A stretch of DNA of 64,000 bases from Mycobacterium shigaense (GTDB lineage Bacteria; Actinomycetota; Actinomycetes; Mycobacteriales; Mycobacteriaceae): positions 3,472,001-3,536,000 of the forward strand of contig NZ_AP018164.1 in NCBI RefSeq assembly GCF_002356315.1, in the 5' to 3' direction. Below, one piece after another: positions 55,784 through 63,658 of this stretch. Below the pieces are notes generated by a model, which ran no database searches, was not told where the DNA came from, and saw nothing but the letters and a program-made list of their open reading frames with translations. A program made the translations under genes and the position numbers. Position 1 is the first letter of the stretch; each line of letters begins with the position of its first letter.

Positions 55784-57706
55784 TCAGCCGACGTTGGCGC
55801 CGCCCTCGGCGATCCGACGCACCGCCCGCAAGAACACGTCGATCTCATCGAACGTGTTGTAGAAGGCGAACGAGGGACGCACGGTCGCCTCCAGGCCGTA
55901 GCGGCGCAAGATCGGCTGCGCGCAATGGTGTCCGGCGCGCACCGCAATGCCTTCGGCGTTGAGGGCCTTACCGACCTCGAGTGGCTCGTGGCCGGCCAGC
56001 ACGAAGGACAGCACGCTGGCCTTCTCATCCGCGGTACCGACCAGGCGGACACCCGGGATGTCGGCGAGGCGCGGAGTGGCGTAGTCGAGCAGCGCGTGCT
56101 CGTAGGCCGCAATGCGTTCGATGCCCACGCGTTCGACGTAGCGCAGCGCCTCCCCCAGCCCGACGGCGTCGGCGATGTTGCCGGTGCCGGCCTCGAACTT
56201 GTTGGGCAGCCCCTGATACAGCGACCGTTCCAGCGTGACATCGGCGATCATGTTGCCGCCGCCCTGCCACGGTGGCGTCTCGGCGAGCGCCTCCTCCGAC
56301 CCGTACAGCACCCCGATTCCGGTGGGGCCGTAGATCTTGTGGCCGGAGAACACGAAAAAGTCGACGCCCAGTTCGGCGACGTCGATCGGCAGGTGCGGAA
56401 TCGACTGTGCACCATCGATCAACACCCGCGCGCCGTACCGGTGGCCGAGCTGGACGATCTTCTCCACCGGCGTCACCGTGCCCAGTGCATTCGACACCTG
56501 CGTCGCCGCAACCAGTTTCGTCTTCGGGCCCAAGAGGTCCTCGAACTCCGAGAGCAACAGGTTGCCCGCCTCGTCAACCGGCGCGACCTTCAGAACAGCG
56601 CCGGTCCGTTGCGAAAGCAGTTGCCACGGAACGATATTGGCGTGATGCTCCAGGTGCGTGATGACGATCTCGTCGCCCGGGCCCAGGTGCTTGCCGCCCC
56701 ACGCGTAGGCCACCAGGTTGATGGCCTCGGTGGTGCCGCGCACGAAGATGTTCTGCTCCGCCTTCTCGGCACCGATGAACCGCCGCACGGTCTCGCGGGC
56801 CTCTTCGTAGGCATCCGTGGCCCGCGCGGCCAGCTCGTGTGCCGCCCGGTGGATGTTGGAGTTCTCGTGTGCGTAGAAGTACGAGATGCGGTCGATCACC
56901 GACTGCGGCTTCTGGGTGGTCGCCGCGTTGTCGAACCAGATCAGCGGCTTTCCGTTGATCGTCTCCTTGAGGATCGGGAAGTCCTCGCGCACCGCGTTGA
57001 CGTCGAACACCTCGTGGTCGTCGGTCAATTGCGGAACGGGGTCCGACGCCGTCAGGAAGTGGTAGGTGTAGTCCTCACCGGCCAGACCGTTGAGCGCCTC
57101 GGGACCTGCGGGTGGGGCGTCGGACCAGTTGAGGTCGACAACCGGCGGCGCCTCGGGCGACCAGCCGAGCCCGGAATACGGCGCCGAACCACGTGGCGCC
57201 GCCGGTGCCGTCGGCTTGGCCGGACTCGAGGCCCCGGCCAGCACGCCAGGCGTCGTCGAAACGATGCCCTGGGTGGGTACCGCGAACGCGCTGAGGTCGG
57301 CGATGCCCGGCGGTAGGTAGGGGTCGCCGATGCCGGCGGCCGCCTCCGCCGCCGACGGCCCGGACGTCGTGTCGGGCACGCTGCCCCGGGGAGCGACCGG
57401 CACCGCGTGGGGTGGCGGTTCCGGTTCCGGAGATGTCGGAGCGGGGACGTATATGTCGGTGACACCGAGCAACGGGACGGGCGCCGAATACAGATCGGCG
57501 CTGCCCACAGCGGTCTGCCCAGCCGAGGTGGCAGCCGTCGCGTCCGGCACGCCGCCGCGCGGCGCAACGGGTGCCGTCTGTGGCGGGCTATCCGGACCCG
57601 GCCGGATGCTGGCCGCATACAGCTGGCTGGCCAGCGCCGCGATTTCCGCGGCGTTCAAGGGCAGGTCGCTTTCGGCGTCTACCGACCGGTACTCACTTGT
57701 ACTCAT
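55784..57706 (-). CDS. Encapsulin-cargo cysteine desulfurase
   Basis: This 640-aa protein has a C-terminal SufS/CsdA-type PLP cysteine desulfurase (from about residue 235) with the PLP lysine K457 in FSGHKIYGPTG and catalytic C595 in AGHHCAQP. A roughly 230-aa disordered, Ala/Pro-rich N-terminus is the hallmark of family 2A encapsulin cargo and directs loading into the shell. Three related repeats occur there, around residues 45-58, 102-115 and 167-179 (core APRGxxP). It would release sulfane sulfur from cysteine inside the compartment. ATG 57706 overlaps the shell gene by 14 bases. The whole protein has one cysteine, the catalytic one, and two methionines. Confidence 0.92.
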   Translation of the reverse strand: MSTSEYRSVDAESDLPLNAAEIAALASQLYAASIRPGPDSPPQTAPVAPRGGVPDATAATSAGQTAVGSADLYSAPVPLLGVTDIYVPAPTSPEPEPPPHAVPVAPRGSVPDTTSGPSAAEAAAGIGDPYLPPGIADLSAFAVPTQGIVSTTPGVLAGASSPAKPTAPAAPRGSAPYSGLGWSPEAPPVVDLNWSDAPPAGPEALNGLAGEDYTYHFLTASDPVPQLTDDHEVFDVNAVREDFPILKETINGKPLIWFDNAATTQKPQSVIDRISYFYAHENSNIHRAAHELAARATDAYEEARETVRRFIGAEKAEQNIFVRGTTEAINLVAYAWGGKHLGPGDEIVITHLEHHANIVPWQLLSQRTGAVLKVAPVDEAGNLLLSEFEDLLGPKTKLVAATQVSNALGTVTPVEKIVQLGHRYGARVLIDGAQSIPHLPIDVAELGVDFFVFSGHKIYGPTGIGVLYGSEEALAETPPWQGGGNMIADVTLERSLYQGLPNKFEAGTGNIADAVGLGEALRYVERVGIERIAAYEHALLDYATPRLADIPGVRLVGTADEKASVLSFVLAGHEPLEVGKALNAEGIAVRAGHHCAQPILRRYGLEATVRPSFAFYNTFDEIDVFLRAVRRIAEGGANVG

Positions 57707-58616
57707 GGAACTGGTCCACAGCGACGTCGTCGAGCACGGCGAGAGCGTCGTCAGTGAGGACAGCCAAGGAGGTGTACAGAGTCACCAGGTACCGGGCGAT
57801 CGCCTGCTGGTTGATGCCGGTAAACCGCACCGACAGACCCGGCGCCTGCTCGCCTACGAGGCCCGGCTGGAACAGGCCGACGACGCCCTGACGCTCCTCA
57901 CCGGTGCGCACCAGGATGATTTTGGTCTTGCCGTCCTCGAGGGGCACCTTGTCTGATGGAATCAGCGGAATACCGCGCCAGGTGATGAACTGCGCGCCGA
58001 ACAGGCTGACCACGACCGGCGGCACGCCGCGGTACGTGGCCTCGCGGCCGAAGGCGGCGATGCCCTGCGGGTGGGTCAGGAAAAAGCTCGGCGTCTTCCA
58101 GACCCGGGTGATCAGCGCATCCAGGTCGTCTGGCGTCGGGGCGCCGCCGAGAGTCTGGATCGTCTGCTCCGGGGTCACCTGCGCCAGCAACCCGTACTCC
58201 GGGCTGTTGATCAGCTCGAATTCCTGGCGCTCCTTGATGGTCTCGATGGTCAGGCGCAGCTGCTGGGTGACCTGGTCGTGCGGGCTGGAGTACAGGTCGG
58301 AGACCCGGGTGCTGACATCGAGCAGCGTGGAGATGTTTCGCAGCGTGTACTCGCGGGGGCTGGTCTCGTAGTCGACGAACGTCTCCGAGAGCGGCGTGTC
58401 GCGAGCGGCGCCTTCCTGAGCCGTGACGGCGACCTGCTCGGGGTTGACCACCCGGTTCACCCGGTAGATACCGGCCTCCACCGGCACGAAGCTGAGCAGA
58501 TGCAGTAGCCACCGCGGGGTGATGGTCGACAGCTGCGGAACCGTCTTGGTCGCATTCGCTAGCTGCCTTGCACCGAGGTCGCCCAGTGCCTGAGACTCGT
58601 TCTGAGCCGAGGTCAT
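57693..58616 (-). CDS. Family 2A encapsulin shell protein (MMP-I/EshA-like)
   Basis: This 307-aa HK97-fold shell protein is near-identical in many stretches (as recalled) to the M. leprae major membrane protein I, e.g. PRWLLHLLSFVPVEAG and LFGAQFITWRGIPLIPSDK. It self-assembles into a nanocompartment that encloses the co-encoded cysteine desulfurase; related shells have been reported to hold elemental sulfur. It contains no cysteine and only the initiator methionine. ATG 58616 follows GGAAGGA. A 34-codon upstream frame overlaps its start. It is divergent from the cysteine-attenuated TQXA-cysK-cysE operon. Confidence 0.93.
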   Translation of the reverse strand: MTSAQNESQALGDLGARQLANATKTVPQLSTITPRWLLHLLSFVPVEAGIYRVNRVVNPEQVAVTAQEGAARDTPLSETFVDYETSPREYTLRNISTLLDVSTRVSDLYSSPHDQVTQQLRLTIETIKERQEFELINSPEYGLLAQVTPEQTIQTLGGAPTPDDLDALITRVWKTPSFFLTHPQGIAAFGREATYRGVPPVVVSLFGAQFITWRGIPLIPSDKVPLEDGKTKIILVRTGEERQGVVGLFQPGLVGEQAPGLSVRFTGINQQAIARYLVTLYTSLAVLTDDALAVLDDVAVDQFHEYK

Positions 58617-58717
58617 GTTGATCCTTCCGTCGTCGAATATCTAGCGAGGGGCGTCGAACCGAAAGAGACAGGCCGATCGAGAGCACCGCGCTGGGCCGAG
58701 GCAAGTGTAAAACTCAT
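58613..58717 (-). CDS. Possible 34-aa upstream ORF overlapping the encapsulin start
   Basis: A short frame (MSFTLASAQRGALDRPVSFG and 14 more residues) begins at 58717 and its TGA overlaps the encapsulin ATG as ATGA. It could couple translation or act as a leader, but it is not cysteine-rich and has no recognised family. Coding status is uncertain. Confidence 0.35.
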   Translation of the reverse strand: MSFTLASAQRGALDRPVSFGSTPLARYSTTEGST

Positions 58718-58780
58718 CGTGAATTTTTCAACCACCGGGTCGTTGTTACTGGTCCGAGCGGTCCGGTCGGAATCATGCCC

Positions 58781-58786
58781 TATAGT
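58781..58786 (+). promoter_or_regulatory. -10 element of the polycysteine leader
   Basis: TATAGT ends seven bases before the leader ATG at 58794, so transcription should begin at or next to the A of ATG. That predicts a leaderless transcript, as known for mycobacterial cysteine attenuators. Confidence 0.7.
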
Positions 58787-58793
58787 GGGCGGC

Positions 58794-58865
58794 ATGCACC
58801 ACGCCGCACAGCCGCGCTTCGTTCCTTCGCGCTGCCTTGCCGTGGACTGTTGTCGCTGTTGTTGA
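58794..58865 (+). CDS. Polycysteine leader peptide (cysteine attenuator) of TQXA-cysK-cysE
   Basis: This 23-codon ORF encodes MHHAAQPRFVPSRCLAVDCC and then RCC before TGA, with five cysteine codons, four of them in the last five positions. Leaderless polycysteine ORFs are known in mycobacteria to sense charged tRNA-Cys: stalling at low cysteine exposes the downstream operon. It lies 114 bases before the TQXA gene, with stem-loops between (GCGC-T7-GCGC near 58901-58915 and GCGGGC/GCCCGC at 58918-58935) that could form the attenuator. Confidence 0.88.
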   Translation: MHHAAQPRFVPSRCLAVDCCRCC

Positions 58866-58917
58866 ATTCCTGACGCCCCAATTCTGACGTTGTAATCGTC
58901 GCGCTTTTTTTGCGCTG

Positions 58918-58935
58918 GCGGGCGGACAAGCCCGC
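58918..58935 (+). promoter_or_regulatory. Attenuator stem-loop after the cysteine leader
   Basis: A 6-base perfect stem GCGGGC/GCCCGC with a 6-base loop lies between the leader stop and the TQXA ribosome site. It is a candidate for the alternative structure that responds to ribosome position. Pairing partners in the leader were not modelled. Confidence 0.45.
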
Positions 58936-58979
58936 GCGAACATTGGCGCGCCCCAGTCATTCCAGGAAGACAGCTATTT

Positions 58980-60245
58980 ATGACCGTGTTATCCGTATCC
59001 AACCGTGCATTGGTACCGGTGACGACGCGTCGGCGCGTCGAGGCCCGTCCCGCGACCGATCTACCGACGATGACGCGGTACCGCGGCGGCACCTACTCGC
59101 ACACCATCGACAAGATCGTGTTCGCCGACGGGAGCACCGCGCGGACCGATTTGATCAGGTTGCACCCCAACGTGGATGCCTACTCCCTGGACTTCGGCGG
59201 CATTGCCCCACACATTCCGTCGCGCTACCGGCCAGGCACCTGGTCCGCGCTGCCCCACCTGCGCGACCGGGACTACGAGGTCGAGGTGGACTGGATCCTT
59301 CGGCACTCGTTCCCATTGGTGACCACCGCCGAGCTGAGTCAAAGGTTGCGCGAGGCCGGCTATCCGCTCGGGCCGGCGAACATCAGCGACCACGAGGCAA
59401 TAGCCGCCACCCAGGCCGCGATCTGGTATCTGACCAACGGCCTCGCCCTGGACACCCAGCCGCTGAATGTGCCTGTGGCAGAACACCGTAGCGCCGGAGG
59501 AGTGATCACCTTCGAGTTCGACGGCGAACCGCAACTCGGCGGCTACGCGGTGTGGACCGCCTCGGACAGCCCCACCACGTTGCGACTGCAAAAGTCCGCG
59601 GATGGGGTTGACTGGCGCGACGTGTCCGGTTCACAACTGACCACAGTCGCGGCCAGGGGTCGCTACCAGCGATCGCTCGGGGTGGGCAGCACCCTGTCGG
59701 CCAGCAGTCACGGGCACCACGGACGCGGCTATCGCCACTACCGGCTCATCGCGGAGGCCGAGGGCGGCACACCCCGAATCGGCCGCGTGCAGTTCTGGCT
59801 CACCGGCACCCGGCAGTACCGCAACACCGCCCGAGTCGTCCATCTGTACAACTACCTGCTGGCCGGCGCCCTCGAAGCCCACGTCGAAACCGAAGACTTC
59901 GGCCTCGACGACAGCCAGGCCACCGCCGCGGACGAACTCGTCGGACCATTCCGAGTGCATAGCCCACTGACGCTCGAGGTCACCGACGGTCACGCGCTGG
60001 TTGATGCCGACGGCTTCGCCATCGACGGGGTCCTCGAGCCGGGAGTTGATTTCTATCTCCGCCCCGCTCCGAGTACGACGTCGACAACGGTGACCGGGCG
60101 ACCCCTGCACAGCTTCTCCGGCCGGGTCCTGACCGGTGTGGCGCCCGGCGCCCCCGACCAATTCACTCCCGTCGCCCTCGCGTTACCTTCTGACATTGCA
60201 ATCCACTTCGAGATTCGCTGGAATGGCGACTGTGACCATTGCTGA
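58980..60245 (+). CDS. TQXA (thioester-domain-like) protein, non-exported and sulfur-poor
   Basis: This 421-aa protein has an N-terminal domain like the thioester (TED/TQXA) fold: the TQAAIW motif is at residues 144-149. At the place where thioester domains carry the bond-forming cysteine (YC-hydrophobic) it has Tyr68-Ser69-Leu70, so no internal thioester is expected. A beta-sandwich-like domain follows (about 165-270). No signal peptide or anchor is visible, unlike the surface adhesins of this fold. It has only two Met and two Cys; both Cys codons are in the last five positions, over the cysK start. It is the first gene after the cysteine leader. Its function is unknown. Confidence 0.82.
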   Translation: MTVLSVSNRALVPVTTRRRVEARPATDLPTMTRYRGGTYSHTIDKIVFADGSTARTDLIRLHPNVDAYSLDFGGIAPHIPSRYRPGTWSALPHLRDRDYEVEVDWILRHSFPLVTTAELSQRLREAGYPLGPANISDHEAIAATQAAIWYLTNGLALDTQPLNVPVAEHRSAGGVITFEFDGEPQLGGYAVWTASDSPTTLRLQKSADGVDWRDVSGSQLTTVAARGRYQRSLGVGSTLSASSHGHHGRGYRHYRLIAEAEGGTPRIGRVQFWLTGTRQYRNTARVVHLYNYLLAGALEAHVETEDFGLDDSQATAADELVGPFRVHSPLTLEVTDGHALVDADGFAIDGVLEPGVDFYLRPAPSTTSTTVTGRPLHSFSGRVLTGVAPGAPDQFTPVALALPSDIAIHFEIRWNGDCDHC

Positions 60246-61164
60246 AAACATCACCCAACTGATCGGCAACACCCCCCTGGTTCGGCTGAACCGGGTCACC
60301 GACGGAGCAGGCGCGGATGTCGTTGCCAAGCTGGAGTCGTTCAACCCCGCCAACAGCGTCAAAGACCGCCTGGGCGTGGCCTTGATCGACGCCGCCGAGG
60401 ACGCGGGTCTGATTAGGCCGGACACCATCATTCTGGAGCCCACGAGCGGGAACACCGGCATCGCGCTGGCGGTGGTGGCCGCCGCGCGCGGGTACAAGCT
60501 GGTGCTGACCATGCCCGAGACGATGAGCGTCGAGCGGCGCAAGCTGTTGCGGGCCCTCGGCGCCGAACTCATCTTGACCCCCGGCGCGGAAGGCATGCCG
60601 GGCGCCATCGCCAAGGCCGAAGAGCTGGCCAAGACCGACCAGCGGTATTTCGTGCCGCAGCAATTCGAGAACCCAGCCAACCCGGCCATCCACCGCAGGA
60701 CCACCGCCGAAGAGGTGTGGCGCGACACGGACGGCAAGATCGATTTCTTCGTCGCGGGCGTCGGCACCGGTGGGACCATTACCGGTGTCGCGCAGGTCAT
60801 CAAGGAACGCAAGCCTTCGGTGCGGTTCGTCGCCGTGGAGCCGGCGGCATCGCCGGTGCTGTCCGGCGGGGAGAAGGGCCCGCACCCCATCCAGGGCATC
60901 GGCGCCGGGTTCGTCCCCCCGGTGCTTGACCTCGATCTGGTCGACGAAATCATCCCCGTCGGCAACGAAGATGCCATCAACTACTCCCGGCGGCTGGCCC
61001 GCGAAGAGGGGCTGCTGGCGGGCATCTCGTCGGGCGCGGCCGTTGTTGCCGCCCTGCAGGTGGCGCGCCGCCCGGAAAACGCCGGAAAGCTCATCGTGGT
61101 CGTGCTCCCCGACTTCGGCGAGCGGTACCTGAGCACGCCGCTGTTCGCGGACGTGGCCGACTAG
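60232..61164 (+). CDS. cysK: O-acetylserine sulfhydrylase CysK
   Basis: This 310-aa PLP enzyme makes cysteine from O-acetylserine and sulfide. The PLP lysine is in NPANSVKDR, with the substrate loop [11 protein letters not shown] and phosphate-binding [13 protein letters not shown] 60232 gives the same 310-aa length as M. tuberculosis CysK1 (Rv2334) and aligns with its start; an ATG at 60223 is possible. The start lies inside the last codons of the TQXA gene, so translation is coupled. It contains no cysteine. Control by the upstream polycysteine leader is expected. Confidence 0.95.
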   Translation: MTIAENITQLIGNTPLVRLNRVTDGAGADVVAKLESFNPANSVKDRLGVALIDAAEDAGLIRPDTIILEPTSGNTGIALAVVAAARGYKLVLTMPETMSVERRKLLRALGAELILTPGAEGMPGAIAKAEELAKTDQRYFVPQQFENPANPAIHRRTTAEEVWRDTDGKIDFFVAGVGTGGTITGVAQVIKERKPSVRFVAVEPAASPVLSGGEKGPHPIQGIGAGFVPPVLDLDLVDEIIPVGNEDAINYSRRLAREEGLLAGISSGAAVVAALQVARRPENAGKLIVVVLPDFGERYLSTPLFADVAD

Positions 61165-61166
61165 CC

Positions 61167-61853
61167 ATGCTGGCGGCGATACGGCAGGACATCCAGGCGG
61201 TCAAGGACAGTGATCCAGCCCGGCCGTCCACACTGCAGGTCATCGTCGCCTACCCCGGCGTGCACGCCATTTGGGGACATCGCATCAGCCACTGGCTGTG
61301 GAGCCGCGGCGCCAAGGTCGCCGCGCGCGGCCTGGCGGAACTCACCCGCATTCTGACCGGGGTGGAAATCCACCCCGGGGCAACCCTCGGCACCGGTTTG
61401 TTCATCGACCACGCCACCGGCGTGGTGATCGGCGAAACCGCGGAGGTGGGCGACGACGTCACGATCTTTCACGGGGTGACTCTCGGCGGCACCAGCTCCG
61501 ATCCCGGAAAACGCCACCCCACCATCGGCGATCGCGTGATCATCGGCGCCGGCGCAAAGATATTGGGGCCCATCAAAATTGGCGACGACAGCCGGATCGG
61601 CGCCAACTCCGTCGTGGTCAAGGAAGTGCCGTCCGGCGCCGTCGTCGTCGGGGTGCCGGGGCAGATCATCAGCCGGGCCAAACCCGGCAGTCCGGACGAC
61701 TCGCTGATGCCCGACCTCGTCGGTGTCAGCCTGCAGCAGCTGCTTACCCGGGTGGCCACACTCGAAGCGCAGTCCACCAACCACCAACAGAGCGGCCGCA
61801 ACATCCGCCCGCCAGAGGCCGGGGTGTGGCACGGCGAGGACTTCTCGATCTGA
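61167..61853 (+). CDS. cysE: Serine acetyltransferase CysE
   Basis: This 228-aa left-handed beta-helix acetyltransferase makes O-acetylserine for CysK. The hexapeptide repeats and active-site region read [29 protein letters not shown] in family terms (residues about 92-120). It starts two bases after the cysK stop, so both form the cysteine synthase pair. The C-terminal tail ends in isoleucine (EDFSI), as CysE tails that dock into CysK do. It has no cysteine and two methionines. It matches Rv2335 by order. Confidence 0.95.
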   Translation: MLAAIRQDIQAVKDSDPARPSTLQVIVAYPGVHAIWGHRISHWLWSRGAKVAARGLAELTRILTGVEIHPGATLGTGLFIDHATGVVIGETAEVGDDVTIFHGVTLGGTSSDPGKRHPTIGDRVIIGAGAKILGPIKIGDDSRIGANSVVVKEVPSGAVVVGVPGQIISRAKPGSPDDSLMPDLVGVSLQQLLTRVATLEAQSTNHQQSGRNIRPPEAGVWHGEDFSI

Positions 61854-61938
61854 GGATCGGGCCGGTAGACAAAGCGACGGCGGGGATCGCGGTTTAAATC
61901 ACTTGTACCCCAAACCTTTTGCTACGCCCGTATGCACC

Positions 61939-61944
61939 TAGACT
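61939..61944 (+). promoter_or_regulatory. -10 element of the second polycysteine leader
   Basis: TAGACT ends six bases before the ATG at 61951, again predicting a leaderless transcript. Confidence 0.55.
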
Positions 61945-61950
61945 GAGCTG

Positions 61951-62013
61951 ATGCAACAGTTCTCGCGGCGCCTGGTCGCTCGGCGCTGCCGCGCGGCGCA
62001 CTGTTGCCATTGA
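61951..62013 (+). CDS. Second cysteine-rich leader peptide, upstream of the ANTAR gene
   Basis: This 20-codon ORF encodes MQQFSRRLVARRCRAAHCCH, with three cysteine codons, two adjacent near the stop. Placement after a -10-like element without a 5' leader, and 120 bases ahead of a gene with its own ribosome site, matches the mycobacterial cysteine-attenuator pattern. It is weaker in cysteine content than the first leader. Confidence 0.75.
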   Translation: MQQFSRRLVARRCRAAHCCH

Positions 62014-62133
62014 GGTCCCGGCGCCCGTTCGGTGCGTCGTCCAATCTGCTTGCCTCTCATGCTCTTCAATGAGCTACCACTTATAGGCGTCGAAACGCCT
62101 ACCGGAAACCATATTTCGAATCAGGAGATCGAC

Positions 62134-62412
62134 ATGACTGAAACCCTCGCGAGTCAGCCACACCTCAGCCCAGGACGCAAACCGGACATCCGGGCCCTGG
62201 ACACCGCAATCGGCATCCTCGTCGGCTGGCGCCGGTACAGCGCGCACGCCGCCTTTCGGGAACTGATCTCGGTCAGCGAGCGGCACCGTGTCCCCGTCTT
62301 TGCCCTGGCCGGCGCCCTGGTCAGCCTCGCCAGCCGGGAGGACGACGTCCAGGGCGACATCGCCGCCCAACTCGCCGCCGAACGTGAGTGGGGCCTGACC
62401 TACCTGCTGTGA
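62134..62412 (+). CDS. Small stand-alone ANTAR-domain protein
   Basis: This 92-aa protein consists mostly of an ANTAR-like three-helix RNA-binding module (ALDTAIGILVGWRRYSAHAA, then FRELISVSERHR and ALAGALVSLAS). ANTAR proteins bind dual hexaloop hairpins and prevent termination. No receiver or GAF sensor is attached, so control may be at the level of synthesis, through the cysteine leader upstream. ATG 62134 follows AGGAGATCGAC. It has no cysteine and a single methionine. It converges on mtnC with a 13-base overlap of ends. The target RNAs are unknown. Confidence 0.78.
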   Translation: MTETLASQPHLSPGRKPDIRALDTAIGILVGWRRYSAHAAFRELISVSERHRVPVFALAGALVSLASREDDVQGDIAAQLAAEREWGLTYLL

Positions 62413-63089
62413 AGCTCGACCTGTGCAAACGAGTCGATCCAACGATGCGGTGGTCGCGGGGAATTGGGCTCTCCGGCCCGGGCCACCCCCAGCACCGACC
62501 AGCCGGCCGCGACCGCGGCGTCGAGTTCGTCGGGGTCGTCGGACAGGAACAGGATGTCCTTGGCGGGTAGGCCAATCGCGTGCGCGATCCTCAGGTAGGA
62601 CGCGCTCTCCCGCTTGGCCCCTACCAAGGCCAGATCGAACCAGCCGCTGATCACGGAGGCAAGTTCTCCGCCGCGGGCATGGGCAAACCAATCCTGTTGG
62701 TTGCGCACCGAACCCGACGAGAAGACATGCAGCCCACGGCCGGCCATGTGCCAGGACAGCAACGCGGGCCGGACGTCGTCGAAGAATTCACCTTGCAGCG
62801 CTCCGTTGCGGAAACCTTCGGCACAGACCAAGCCCTGGGCCAACTTGAGCGGTTCTGCCTTGACATCGGAAGTCAGCCATTCGCAGAGGATTTCGGTGAC
62901 CTCGGCGGCGTCGGCATCGGGTCGTTTCGCAAGTTTGCGAGTGTCGCTGATGACCGAATCGGCTGCACCGCCGCGGTTCTCGGCGAGCCACCGCGGAAGG
63001 TGCTGCCGGGTGTAGCCATACAGGCCATCGCGCACCGAACTCGTCGGGCTGGTGGTGCCCTCGATGTCGATGACGACGGCGGCGATCAC
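62400..63089 (-). CDS. mtnC: Acireductone synthase (enolase-phosphatase) MtnC
   Basis: This 229-aa HAD enzyme converts 2,3-diketo-5-methylthiopentyl-1-phosphate to acireductone in methionine salvage. The motifs are VVIDIEGTTSPTSSV (nucleophile), VFSSGSVRNQ and LFLSDDPDELDA. GTG 63089 overlaps the mtnD stop as GTGA. Its tail overlaps the convergent ANTAR gene by 13 bases. Confidence 0.92.
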   Translation of the reverse strand: MIAAVVIDIEGTTSPTSSVRDGLYGYTRQHLPRWLAENRGGAADSVISDTRKLAKRPDADAAEVTEILCEWLTSDVKAEPLKLAQGLVCAEGFRNGALQGEFFDDVRPALLSWHMAGRGLHVFSSGSVRNQQDWFAHARGGELASVISGWFDLALVGAKRESASYLRIAHAIGLPAKDILFLSDDPDELDAAVAAGWSVLGVARAGEPNSPRPPHRWIDSFAQVELHSR

Positions 63090-63658
63090 GCTGTCAGCTG
63101 GTCAAGCGTCGGGAAATGTTCGCCGATCGGATCGCCGGTGAAATCGCCGATCCAACCGTCCTGCTCTTCGAAGAAGCGGATCGCGACGAAATCGGGTCGC
63201 GCCCCCATGTCGAACCAATGCCGGGTGCCCGCCGGGACCGAGAGCAGGTCGCCCCCATTGCACAGCACCGCAACGACTTCCGGCTCCAGGTGCAGATAGA
63301 AACAACCTCGCCCGGCGACGAAGAATCGCACTTCGTCCTCGGCATGCCGATGCTCGGAGCGAAATTTCTCGCGGGCGGCCCTCGCAGTGTCGAGCCATTC
63401 CGGATCGCCGGGAGCGGGCTGCAGCCGCGCGATGTCGATGTGTTGGTAGCGGCCCGTAAGATTGAGTTCCGCAACGTGGTCGCGATAGTGTGCCATGATC
63501 TCGGCCGTCGAGGTTTGCGCCCCGACGCCGGGGAGGGTAGGCCAGCGGTCGAACACGATACCGCGCTTGGCCAATTCCACCGCGATCAGCCCCGCGTCGT
63601 CGGTGCGTACTCGTATGTCGGCGGCGTCACTGTCGGCCATGACCTGGACCAGCGTCAT
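63086..63658 (-). CDS. mtnD: Acireductone dioxygenase MtnD
   Basis: This 190-aa cupin oxidises acireductone to the 2-keto acid of methionine (Fe form) or to methylthiopropionate and CO (Ni form). The metal site is EHRHAEDEVRFFV, with a later His in AGTRHWFDMG. ATG 63658 overlaps the mtnB stop as ATGA, so the three mtn genes are coupled. Confidence 0.93.
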   Translation of the reverse strand: MTLVQVMADSDAADIRVRTDDAGLIAVELAKRGIVFDRWPTLPGVGAQTSTAEIMAHYRDHVAELNLTGRYQHIDIARLQPAPGDPEWLDTARAAREKFRSEHRHAEDEVRFFVAGRGCFYLHLEPEVVAVLCNGGDLLSVPAGTRHWFDMGARPDFVAIRFFEEQDGWIGDFTGDPIGEHFPTLDQLTA

